The notes under the pieces were generated by a model. The model did not search any database. It was not told where the DNA came from and worked only from the letters and a program-made list of their open reading frames with translations. Shown here piece by piece: positions 14,848 to 22,676 of a DNA stretch of 64,000 bases. Both the position numbers and the translations under genes were made by a program. Source of the stretch: Meiothermus sp. (GTDB lineage: Bacteria; Deinococcota; Deinococci; Deinococcales; Thermaceae). Location of the stretch: positions 1 through 64,000 of the forward strand of contig NZ_BPIJ01000001.1 in NCBI RefSeq assembly GCF_026004055.1, given 5' to 3'. Each line of letters starts with the position of its first letter. Position 1 is the first letter of the stretch.

Positions 14848-17115
14848 TTAGCTGGGCAGCCGGAAGCGGTTGAGGTTTTGGCTCAGTTGCTGGGCCAATG
14901 CACGCAGCTCCTCGGCGGTTTGGCGGCCTTTGCGGCTTTCCTGGTCGGTTTGCAGGGCGGTGTTGTAGATTTCCTGCACCACGCCCGTTACTTCTTCTAC
15001 CCGGTTCACCTGCTCCTGGGCGGCCTGGGCTACAAAGCGGGCGGCCTCGGCGGACTGCTGGGCCAGGGCGGCGATTTGCTCGAGCTTGCTCCCGGCCTCG
15101 GTAGCGATGCGGTAGCCCTGCTCTACCTCGCGGGTACCGCCCTCTACCGAGATCACCACCCCCTGAATCTCGCTCTGAATGCCCTTGACCAGCAGGCTCA
15201 CGCGTTGGGCCGCACGGGCCGAGTCCTCGGCCAGTTTGCGCACCTGATCGGCCACTACCGCAAAGCGGGCTCCGGCTTCCCCGGCCCCGGCGGCCTCAAT
15301 GGCGGCGTTCAGGGCCAGCAGGTTGGTTTGCTTGGCGATGCGCGAGATGGTCTCTACTACTTCGGAAATCTCCAGCGAGCGATCGGAAAGGCCCTTGATG
15401 CTCTTGGAGATGCTCTGCACCTCGCGGCGGATATTTTGCATGCCTGAAAGGGTATTTTGCACCGCGCCCTTGCCTTCCAGAGCAGCCTCCTTAGCCTGCA
15501 TGACCAGTTCGGAGCCTTGTACGATTTGATCGGCCATGCTACGGATGGAGTCGGTGGTGTCGAGGGCTTCGATACGGGCCCGGGCCGAAAGCTCTGCTTG
15601 CGACTCGGCTTTTTCCTGCACCAGGCTCGAGCTCTGGGCCATCTGAGCGGCTCCTTGGTTTACCATTTCCGCCGCCGCTTGTACCTGCTTGAGCAGGTAG
15701 GCGATCTCCTCAACCGTCAGGTTCACCGCGTCTACCACGTTGCCCAGCACGTCCTCGGTCACCCGCCCGCGCTGGGTCAGGTCGCCCTGGGCGATCTCCA
15801 TGGCTACGCTCAGGAAGGCCGCGATGTTTTCTTGCAAGAGCTGGCTCTGCCGAAGCTGCTCGGCGTCGGCCTCAGCCTTGGCCTTGAGCTGCACAGCAGT
15901 TTCGTTGAAGGTGCGGGCCAGCGAACCCAGCTCGTCGGAGGATAGAACGGGTACCTGTACCCCTAGGTCGCCTTTGCGCAAGCGCATAGAGGCCTGGAAC
16001 AGCTGCCCCACCGGGCCCGTAATCGAGCGGGCCACCGCCCCAATCAGACCGAAGGTAAGGGCCAGGGCCAGGGCAAAGAATACAAAGGTGACGAGCTGCT
16101 CTCGTTTCAGGGTGTAAATCCGCTTTTCTAGTAGGTTGTCTAGTTGGTTCAGCGCAGCAGAAGTGTAGGCCGCCAGGCTACTGATAGCCTGGTCAAAAGC
16201 AGTACCGTAGTTGCGGGCCGAATAGCTAAGCTTGCTTGGCGCAACAATTTCGTTGATGGCCAGCACATAGGCTTCCCGGATAAACCCTTCGGCCTGATTG
16301 AGTTGTTCGCCCAAAGCTTTTTGCAAGGTGGGGTTTACTCGGCCCGCTGTTTCCAGATGCAGTTTTAGTTCGTTTACACTACGGCCTACTTTGACCGCCA
16401 GCGCGTTTACCTCGGCGCGTTCATAGGCGTTAGCAGAGCCTTTCTTAAGGATGTTTTGCCCCAGATTGTGCAACCGGGCCAGATCTTCTTGTAGCTCTGG
16501 AACTACCTCGAGGGTGGAGCCAATCAAGTAGCGGGTATCCAACCCTGGGTCGAGTAGCAAACCACTGTTGTTACCCACTGCTGTGATGAGCTTCCGTACA
16601 TCTGAGATTAGGGCCGCATGCTCGTCAAAGTTGCTGATGGAATCCAAACTGGGGGCTTGGCTTTTGAGCCGATTCCAGTTATTTTGTAATGCACCGATTT
16701 GCTCGCTCAACCCCAGCTTGTTTCGAAGTTGTAAGTCAAGGTTGCTTAGGGCTGCTAGAGTAGCATCCACTTCGGCAGCTTTCTTTTGTACGTCCTCTCG
16801 GCTACCCTGGCCGGTTAGAAGCCGCTCCACATTGCGCCGGTGCTGCTCGACCTGCAACATGACCGCGTAGAGACTGCGGATGTACCGCACCCCTTCAGCT
16901 TCGCGCCAGACAGCGCCAATTTGTTTTTGCTGACTGGTGTACAGCGTGGCAACGAGCAGGGTAACCGGTGCTAGAAAGGTAATGCTAATCAGCAACAGCT
17001 TCTGCCAGATTTTAAGTGAACCCAAAAATCCCCCTGCTTGCTGCAACTGGGTGGGGGCAGCCGGGGCGGGGCGGCGGGTTGTGCGAACGGCGGGTTTGGG
17101 GCTACGGCGGGTCAT
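14848..17115 (-). CDS. PilJ-like methyl-accepting chemotaxis protein
   Basis: A 755-residue receptor. A basic Pro-rich cytoplasmic start leads to TM1 (KLLLISITFLAPVTLLVATL), a helical periplasmic domain of about 280 residues (QVEQHRRNVERLLTG, GLLLDPGLDTRYLIGSTLEV) resembling helical-bundle sensors, TM2 (LVTFVFFALALALTFGLIGA), and a HAMP domain (SITGPVGQLFQASMRLRKGD). The signalling coiled coil has tip NLLALNAAIEAAGAGEAG. The domain order is that of PilJ, the pilus chemosensory receptor. The gene overlaps the MHYT gene upstream by 4 nt (ATGA). Confidence 0.9.
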   Translation of the reverse strand: MTRRSPKPAVRTTRRPAPAAPTQLQQAGGFLGSLKIWQKLLLISITFLAPVTLLVATLYTSQQKQIGAVWREAEGVRYIRSLYAVMLQVEQHRRNVERLLTGQGSREDVQKKAAEVDATLAALSNLDLQLRNKLGLSEQIGALQNNWNRLKSQAPSLDSISNFDEHAALISDVRKLITAVGNNSGLLLDPGLDTRYLIGSTLEVVPELQEDLARLHNLGQNILKKGSANAYERAEVNALAVKVGRSVNELKLHLETAGRVNPTLQKALGEQLNQAEGFIREAYVLAINEIVAPSKLSYSARNYGTAFDQAISSLAAYTSAALNQLDNLLEKRIYTLKREQLVTFVFFALALALTFGLIGAVARSITGPVGQLFQASMRLRKGDLGVQVPVLSSDELGSLARTFNETAVQLKAKAEADAEQLRQSQLLQENIAAFLSVAMEIAQGDLTQRGRVTEDVLGNVVDAVNLTVEEIAYLLKQVQAAAEMVNQGAAQMAQSSSLVQEKAESQAELSARARIEALDTTDSIRSMADQIVQGSELVMQAKEAALEGKGAVQNTLSGMQNIRREVQSISKSIKGLSDRSLEISEVVETISRIAKQTNLLALNAAIEAAGAGEAGARFAVVADQVRKLAEDSARAAQRVSLLVKGIQSEIQGVVISVEGGTREVEQGYRIATEAGSKLEQIAALAQQSAEAARFVAQAAQEQVNRVEEVTGVVQEIYNTALQTDQESRKGRQTAEELRALAQQLSQNLNRFRLPS

Positions 17116-17867
17116 ACCTCGGCCTCCTGAGCCAGGTCGGCGGGGCCCTCGAGCAGCGAGCTCAAAAACATTGGGAGCCCCACCACGGCCACTGCGAGCA
17201 ACAGAAACACGTTGAGCGAGAGCAGGTTGCCACCGGCCACCATGCTGTGAATCTGCTCGCTGCCGGTAGGGCTGAAGCGGGCCGCCAGCATGGCGGTGTA
17301 GTGCATGAAGGGGATGGCCGAGCCGGTGATGACCGCGGTCACCAGCTGGCGGAAGGGAACTAGGTTAAAGGCCGGGCTGACCAGCGTCCAGATCCCAAAA
17401 GTACCCAGCACCACCGCTACCAGCACCGAAAGCGCTACCAGCGGTAGGTCGAAGGTCAGCTTGGCATCCAGGCGCAGGGCAAACATGCCCACGTAGTGCA
17501 TGGTGCCGATGCCTGCTCCCAGAAAAAAGCCGGCTCCGAGTATTTGGGAGGGGCCAATGCTGGGGCGGCTGACCAACTGAAAAGCTGCTGCTGCCCCCAG
17601 CATGGCAAAGAACACCGAGACCAGAGTGAGCAGGGGGTCGTAGGCTATGAGCATGTTGAGGTTCAAGGCGGTCATGGCGGTAAAGTGCATAGCCCATACC
17701 CCCAGTCCAAAGGTGATCGCGCCCAACCAAAGCCAGTTTTTGTTAGCACGGGTCTGCCGCAGACGGCCTATGATGGTCAGCGCGGCATAGGACGTGAAGA
17801 TAGCGATTAGAAACGAGACCCCCACCAGTAGGGGGTCGTGGTTCATGGGAAGGTGGGTTTGCTCCAT
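17112..17867 (-). CDS. MHYT-domain integral membrane sensor
   Basis: A 251-residue protein of about seven transmembrane helices with the three internal repeats of the MHYT domain: WAMHFTAM (residues 58-65), GTMHYVGM (121-128) and PFMHYTAM (187-194). MHYT domains are proposed to bind copper through their Met/His residues and to sense oxygen, CO or NO. They usually sit at the N-terminus of diguanylate cyclases or kinases. Here the domain stands alone inside a chemosensory operon, so it may pass its signal to the adjacent MCP or membrane protein. It is 9 bp downstream of cheW and overlaps the PilJ-like gene by 4 nt. Confidence 0.9.
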   Translation of the reverse strand: MEQTHLPMNHDPLLVGVSFLIAIFTSYAALTIIGRLRQTRANKNWLWLGAITFGLGVWAMHFTAMTALNLNMLIAYDPLLTLVSVFFAMLGAAAAFQLVSRPSIGPSQILGAGFFLGAGIGTMHYVGMFALRLDAKLTFDLPLVALSVLVAVVLGTFGIWTLVSPAFNLVPFRQLVTAVITGSAIPFMHYTAMLAARFSPTGSEQIHSMVAGGNLLSLNVFLLLAVAVVGLPMFLSSLLEGPADLAQEAEV

Positions 17868-17876
17868 GTGAACTCC

Positions 17877-18347
17877 TTAGGCTTGTGGTACGGATTGGCT
17901 GAGGGCTGCCGATGGTTGTGTCGGTGAAGACATCTGCAAGGAGAGGTGTGCGAAGAGGTTGCGCACCTCGAGGATGCGTATGCTTTTGCCGTCCTCTTCC
18001 AAGACGGCGCTAAACAAAGGTTCTTGGCTAGGCGTGATCCAGGCCCCGCTCAGGTTGGTGCGGAGTCCCAGCACCTCGTCGATCATGAACGCCAGGGGTT
18101 GTCCTTCGAACTCGAGCAAAGCGGCGATGCCTGAACCCGCGGGCGTGATCTGCAGAGTGTGGCTCAGGTCGAATACCGGCACAATCTGGCCCTGGTTGCT
18201 CAGAAGTCCCAGCAGAGGGGCGGGGGCTAGCGGGACTGGGGTAGGCTGGGTCACTTCCAGAACCTCTTTGAAGGCCTTGGGTTCCACCCCAAGAAAAGCG
18301 TTGCCCAAGCGCAGTACCCAAATTTTGCCGATGGCGGTGTTTAACAT
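17877..18347 (-). CDS. CheW-like coupling protein
   Basis: A 156-residue CheW/PilI-type adaptor that joins receptors to the CheA kinase. The CheW fold is visible: KIWVLRLGNAFLGVEPKAF, then PLAPAPLLGLLSNQGQIVPV, FDLSHTL, LLEFEGQPLAFMIDEVLG. A 25-residue Ser/Pro-rich tail follows. It is the second gene of the chemosensory operon. Confidence 0.9.
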   Translation of the reverse strand: MLNTAIGKIWVLRLGNAFLGVEPKAFKEVLEVTQPTPVPLAPAPLLGLLSNQGQIVPVFDLSHTLQITPAGSGIAALLEFEGQPLAFMIDEVLGLRTNLSGAWITPSQEPLFSAVLEEDGKSIRILEVRNLFAHLSLQMSSPTQPSAALSQSVPQA

Positions 18348-18400
18348 GACTTAGCCCCTGTGCCACTCAATAGATTCCGCGGCGATCTGCCTTGGGGTTG

Positions 18401-18757
18401 CTAAAGCAACTCCTGAACTGCTTTGCGCAGCGCCTCGGGGGTGTAGGGCTTGGTGAGGTAGCCGTTGGCTCCCTGGCGTTTGCCCCACTCGATGTCGGTG
18501 GGCGCACTTTTGGAGCTAATCACCAGCACCGGGATGTTTTTGGTGGCCTCATTCCGGCGCAGCGAGCGCAACACCTCGTACCCGTTGCGGCCCGGCATCA
18601 CCACATCCAGCAGCACCGCATCGGGTTTTTCGGCCTCAATGTGCTGCTCTACGTTCTCGCTGCCCTGGTACAAAACCACCTGGTGATACTGCGAAAGCGC
18701 CTGTTCGATGAGCTTAAGGTCTGCCAGAGAGTCATCTACCGCAATCAGTTTGGCCAT
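18401..18757 (-). CDS. Single-domain response regulator (PilG/PilH-like)
   Basis: A 118-residue stand-alone receiver starting at ATG 18757 behind a GAGGAAAA site. Acidic pocket IAVDDS, phosphoacceptor in AVLLDVVMPGRNGYEV, Ser/Thr in VLVISS and Lys in YLTKPYTPE are all intact. Such single receivers carry the CheA signal to pilus motors or act as a phosphate sink. It is the first gene of the operon. The upstream codons to 18871 lack family similarity and were not included. Confidence 0.9.
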   Translation of the reverse strand: MAKLIAVDDSLADLKLIEQALSQYHQVVLYQGSENVEQHIEAEKPDAVLLDVVMPGRNGYEVLRSLRRNEATKNIPVLVISSKSAPTDIEWGKRQGANGYLTKPYTPEALRKAVQELL

Positions 18758-19181
18758 GTTTTCCTCCGAGGTTGCGGGGGAGGCAGAGATGACTGCATGG
18801 GGGGTATTTCCGCCCGCAAGTTGTTCGCATGTTACGCGAGGCGTTACGGATACCCTGTGATGGATGCACACCCTTACGGCATCCAGGCGTTACGTGCAGT
18901 TCCCCCGAATGGGGGAGAGGGTTCTAGCCGGGCGTAAAAAGCACCGGGTGTTAGCGATTGAAACGGTATGGCTTAGCTACACAGTCCGCCTAGATGGGTC
19001 TATAAGTTTACGTAAGAGCGTTTTGTCATTGGCTTGGAGTGAACCGCGGCACAACAGTAAGGGCATCTCTACAACGGTGTATTAAGCTTGAAAATAGGAT
19101 ATGCGGGTTTTCTGCTTCCGAACCCAGTAGTCTGGCTACAAAAAAGGATGGATGGGGAAGGTTGTACCCGGGAGGTGGTGA
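18758..19181. other. Divergent intergenic region between chemosensory operon and uspA-like gene
   Basis: It must contain the promoters of both directions. On the plus side a strong GGGAGGTGG site precedes ATG 19182. A small hairpin (CCCCC-GAAT-GGGGG, 18903-18916) lies closer to the operon. No gene was found. Confidence 0.5.
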
Positions 19182-19598
19182 ATGTTCAAAAACATCTTGC
19201 TAGCCTTTGATGGCTCTGCGCATGCCCAGAAAGCGGCCCACCTGGCGGCCGATCTGGCCCGGCAGTATGGGGCTACATTGTGTGTGGTGCATACCTACGA
19301 TCCCGTTCCAGACTATTTGGGCGAACCTTTTTTGCAAGAGGTGATCTCCAAACGTACCGAAGCAGCAGATAAGGTTATGGCACAGGCCCTGGCGCTGGTG
19401 GGTAAGCTACCCCGGCTCGAGACCGAGATACTGGAAGGGCCGCCCGCCGAGGCCATTTTGCGGGTTGCAGAAGTGCGGGGAGTGGATTTGATCGTGATGG
19501 GAACCCGGGGTTTGGGGCAGCTGAGCGGCTTGCTGCTAGGGAGCCAGAGCCAGAAGGTACTGACCCATGCCCGGTGTCCGGTACTGCTGGTGCGGTAG
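19182..19598 (+). CDS. Universal stress protein (UspA family)
   Basis: A 138-residue single-domain Usp. It starts with the typical FKNILLAFDGS and ends with VDLIVMGTRGLGQLSGLLLG followed by SQKVLTHARCPVLLV. The G-x2-G-x9-G-S nucleotide-binding signature is complete, so it is probably an ATP-binding type that forms dimers and responds to starvation or stress. It is transcribed divergently from the chemosensory operon and converges with the dynamin-like gene. Confidence 0.9.
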   Translation: MFKNILLAFDGSAHAQKAAHLAADLARQYGATLCVVHTYDPVPDYLGEPFLQEVISKRTEAADKVMAQALALVGKLPRLETEILEGPPAEAILRVAEVRGVDLIVMGTRGLGQLSGLLLGSQSQKVLTHARCPVLLVR

Positions 19599-19627
19599 AA
19601 AGAACCACTCCAGCAACAAAGGTGTTT

Positions 19628-21274
19628 TTACCCTAGCCGACGTTGCAGCTCGAGGGCCTCGGTTTTCAACTGCTCGATTTGCTGTAGTTGGGCCAGGGTG
19701 GTCTCGCGGCTGTTCTCCAGCCGGGTGCAGGGGGTGCGGTACAGGCTATTGAAGCGTTCGCGGGTGCGCTGCAACTCGGTGTTTAGGGTTTCGCTCAAGG
19801 CCCGCTCGAGGGTGCTCTTGAGCTCTGCCAACCGTTCGCGCAGGCGGGCCTTGGCGGTCTCCTTGCGGCGGGGCAGGATGGAGGTGGCCAGAATAGCGCC
19901 AAACACCGTGGCAAAAATGCCCAGAATATCGAAGGCAATTTTTTGGGCGACCAGCAGGATGGTCAGACCCAACCCCATTACCCCTACTTCGGCCAGGGCG
20001 GTGCCGCGCAGGCTCTCCTGAATGAAGTCGCGCAACTGAATGGCCTCGGCCTCGGCATCAAAAGAGCGCAGGGCATCTTCGAGGTTGCCCGCAATGGTAC
20101 GCTCTTCCGGCCCGACCTGCTCGGTTTGCCGCAGGCCGGGGGCTTCGCGTAGCAGCGATAGGGCATCTTCCAGCAGTTCGCGGTCGCGCTTGGCCAGCCA
20201 GTTCATGGCCTCGAGTACCCGGCGCTCTATATCCTGGTTGGCCCCTTTGACCACATCGTCAATAAAACTCTGCTTGAGCTTGCTGGATTGCAGCAGCTCG
20301 AGAAATTTGGAGAACCGCACTTTTTCGTCCAGCCAGCGCTCGCCCCGGCTGCGCACCTCATCAATGGCCTGCAGCGCCAGCGCGACCTGCCCGGTAAAGT
20401 CGCGGCGGGTGCGTTCTTCGTGCCGCTGGAGCAAGCTATCGAGCTCGCGGCAAGTAGCAAGCTGCTTCTCGGCCTCTTTGAGCCTGGACTCCAGGGCAGG
20501 CTTAGCTTCTTCGCTGAGCCGCGCCAGCACCCCCAGGGGCGAACCCAGCTTGAGGAGGGCGGCCTCGTGGGTGAGCACCTGCCGAATGTGGGCCTCGAGC
20601 TCGGGAATATGGCTTTGGGCCACATCGCCTTGCCGCGCCCGACGGGCCGACACCGTAAAGATAGGAGGGATGTGTCCTAGGGTCTGGTCGGCGCCTTTCC
20701 GCACGAACTCGAGCACCTGCTGTAACTCGGCCTCGGTTAGCAAATCTATCTTGTTGAGGATGAGCACCACCTTCTTGCCCCAGGCCCGAATGAAATGGAG
20801 AAAGTCGGCTTCGGACTGGGTGAAGGGCCGGTCGGCGCTGGTGACGAACAAGATCAGGTCGGCGCGGGGGAGAAATTTCTGGGTCAAAACCTGATGATGT
20901 TGCAGGATGGCGTTGGTGCCGGGGGTGTCTACCAGCCGCACATCCTTGAGCAGGGGGTGCGGCAACTGAATGAGCACCAGCTCGGGAGACTGCGGCTCCA
21001 GTTTGGGTTCGGGGCCATAGCCAATCAGGTTGATGCGGTCGGTGGTGGGCGTGACCCCCTCCTTCAAAAAATCGCCCCCCAAAAGCGCATTGAGCAACGA
21101 CGATTTGCCGCTATTAAACTCACCCGCCACCACTAACAAAAAGGGGCCGTCCAGATCGAGCAAGGCTTGCTTGAGCGGCTCGGTTTCGATCCCCACTCGA
21201 GCCAATGCATCCAGCCCTTTGGTCAGCAACGCACGCACATCTTGGGCCAGGGCCAATGTTTTGGAATCCAACAT
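19628..21274 (-). CDS. Dynamin-like GTPase
   Basis: A 548-residue large GTPase. G1 (GEFNSGKSSLLNALLG), G2 threonines (GVTPTTDRINLIGYG), G3 (DTPG) and G4 (LNKIDLL) are clear near the N-terminus. A helical stalk (ESRLKEAEKQLATCRELDSLL) follows, then a hydrophobic hairpin around residues 440-480 (LAEVGVMGLGLTILLVAQKI and FDILGIFATVFGAILATSIL) that may insert into membrane, and a C-terminal coiled coil. Bacterial dynamin-like proteins remodel or repair membranes. The start at 21274 was chosen because TAGAAT lies 7 nt upstream and the extension to 21454 has no family features. Confidence 0.85.
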   Translation of the reverse strand: MLDSKTLALAQDVRALLTKGLDALARVGIETEPLKQALLDLDGPFLLVVAGEFNSGKSSLLNALLGGDFLKEGVTPTTDRINLIGYGPEPKLEPQSPELVLIQLPHPLLKDVRLVDTPGTNAILQHHQVLTQKFLPRADLILFVTSADRPFTQSEADFLHFIRAWGKKVVLILNKIDLLTEAELQQVLEFVRKGADQTLGHIPPIFTVSARRARQGDVAQSHIPELEAHIRQVLTHEAALLKLGSPLGVLARLSEEAKPALESRLKEAEKQLATCRELDSLLQRHEERTRRDFTGQVALALQAIDEVRSRGERWLDEKVRFSKFLELLQSSKLKQSFIDDVVKGANQDIERRVLEAMNWLAKRDRELLEDALSLLREAPGLRQTEQVGPEERTIAGNLEDALRSFDAEAEAIQLRDFIQESLRGTALAEVGVMGLGLTILLVAQKIAFDILGIFATVFGAILATSILPRRKETAKARLRERLAELKSTLERALSETLNTELQRTRERFNSLYRTPCTRLENSRETTLAQLQQIEQLKTEALELQRRLG

Positions 21275-21281
21275 GCTCTGT

Positions 21282-21287
21282 ATTCTA
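21282..21287 (-). promoter_or_regulatory. -10 element, leaderless start of the dynamin-like gene
   Basis: TAGAAT on the minus strand, 7 nt before ATG 21274, with no ribosome site between. Confidence 0.45.
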
Positions 21288-21796
21288 TCGTAGGCTTTTG
21301 TAAAGGCCTGTGGGGTTTTGGGGCTCGAGCCGAACCAGCCAATGGGGCTTTTTTCGATAAGGGAAGAAGCGACGCCATTTTTCGAAGTGCGTTTTACCTC
21401 GATATATACGGTATATATGGCGGGTTGTACGGGTGGAACCTCGAGCCTACTCAAAGACCAATAACCTGGTTCGCTCGATGTTGGCGCAATTGATTAAGAT
21501 GCCCTGGGAGGAATTTTCGACTTTAGAAAAATGCGATAAGAAAGGCACAAATCGCACCTTCATGTCTTTGTCGAGCAAAATGCAAATTCACCAATGGGTT
21601 GTATTTGACATGTAAAAACCACACCACATGTTGTATAGTTGGCTTTAGTGGAGCAACAATCTGACAGCAACACTCGTCCACGTTTCGCACAGTGCCAAAA
21701 TTCGGTTATGTGCAATGGGCGAATCATCCGCTGGATAGCGCATGATTCGAGGGTTTCTGCTGGGATGGCTCCACTCTGACTAAAGGAGGTAACTTC
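21288..21796. other. Divergent intergenic region upstream of the histone-like gene
   Basis: AT-richer than the surroundings. A TTGACA at 21605-21610 and a TATAGT near 21634 are candidate promoter pieces for the 21797 gene, but their spacing (23 nt) is not standard. No gene was recognised. Confidence 0.4.
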
Positions 21797-22195
21797 ATGA
21801 CTGAACAACCAAAACCTGCTGAAAAGCCCGCTGCAAAGAAAGCGGCCACCAAGAAGCCTGCTGCCAAGACCGCTGCGAAACCTGCGGCTAAAACGGCTGC
21901 GAAGCCTGCTGCCAAGAAAGCGGCTGCAAAACCCGCTAGCAAGGCTGCTGCGAAGCCCGCGGCTAAAACGGCTGCGAAGCCTGCGGCTAAGACCACTGCC
22001 AAGGCAGCTGCGAAACCTGCCGCTAAAACAGCTGCGAAGCCTGCCATAAAGACTGCTGCCAAGGCTGCTGCCAAGGCTGCTGCGAAGCCCGCGGCTAAAA
22101 CGGCTGCGAAACCTGCCGCAAAGACCGCTGCGAAGTCCACTACTAAAGCGACCGCGAAGAAGGCCGCTCCTAAAAAAGCGGCTACCAAGAAGTAA
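21797..22195 (+). CDS. Lys/Ala/Pro-rich histone H1-like protein
   Basis: A 132-residue protein made almost entirely of Ala, Lys, Pro and Thr, in repeats of the type KPAAKTAAKPAAK. This resembles the C-terminal tail of histone H1 and bacterial H1-like proteins such as AlgP, HctB and the tails of mycobacterial HupB. It should be highly basic, unstructured and DNA- or RNA-binding. No folded domain is seen. A very strong ribosome site (AAAGGAGG) suggests high expression, and a terminator follows at 22210. It has no clear partner among its neighbours. The repeat DNA may vary in length between strains. Confidence 0.85.
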   Translation: MTEQPKPAEKPAAKKAATKKPAAKTAAKPAAKTAAKPAAKKAAAKPASKAAAKPAAKTAAKPAAKTTAKAAAKPAAKTAAKPAIKTAAKAAAKAAAKPAAKTAAKPAAKTAAKSTTKATAKKAAPKKAATKK

Positions 22196-22209
22196 GACGT
22201 ACTTCTGCT

Positions 22210-22240
22210 AACCGGCTCCGTACAGGAGTCGGTTATTTTG
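22210..22240 (+). terminator. Rho-independent terminator of the histone-like gene
   Basis: Inverted repeat AACCGGCTCC-GTACA-GGAGTCGGTT (one mismatch) followed by ATTTTGTT. Confidence 0.8.
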
Positions 22241-22360
22241 TTCGATTTCGCACGTTTGCAAGGGTCTCCACGGTGGCTCGCATGGTAATGCCCCGTCGTA
22301 AAGATACCTTTACAGTTCCACGTCCAATGCATGATAGCCCTATGGCTCTTCCCTACTGCT

Positions 22361-22665
22361 TAGTGGTCTGGTAACTAAATTTCCGAAGTTATGTACCGCA
22401 CACCGAATACATCGTTGTAGAGATTCCATCCCACTTCGGCCCCCGAGATGGACTAAAAACGCCCTCCCTACCGCGTAGGGAGGGTGGGGGAGGGTATCAG
22501 GCAAGGCCCCCAATCCGCTGGGTGAAGGGCCAGGTCAGCCACCCCACCTGGCCTCTCACCTGGCCTCCCCTACGAGGTAGGGGAGGGACAGAGCAAGTCC
22601 AGGCGGGGTTTGATTTACTTCGTTGGCCGTACGGGCGGGGCTGTATGGGCTTTTACGCGACACAG
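22361..22665 (+). repeat. Diverged, partial copy of repeat cassette C
   Basis: It starts with the full cassette end TAGTGGTCTGGTAACTAAAT and follows cassette C of the other copies closely to about 22580, including the CCCTCCCTAC/GTAGGGAGGG hairpin. It then drifts (a duplicated CACCTGGCCTC, substitutions in the second hairpin) and lacks a recognisable right end. Cassettes A, B and D are absent, showing that C can exist alone. Confidence 0.8.
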
Positions 22666-22676
22666 CATACAGACTA

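Noticed and set aside
18955-18965. GCGATTGAAAC, resembling the end of a CRISPR repeat
   Set aside because: Single occurrence in the region, with no repeated spacing and no cas gene in the window.
21724-22332. Long minus-strand ORF opposite the histone-like gene
   Set aside because: It is the antisense reading of the Lys/Ala repeats, giving low-complexity Ala/Phe/Val text; the plus-strand gene has a strong ribosome site and terminator.
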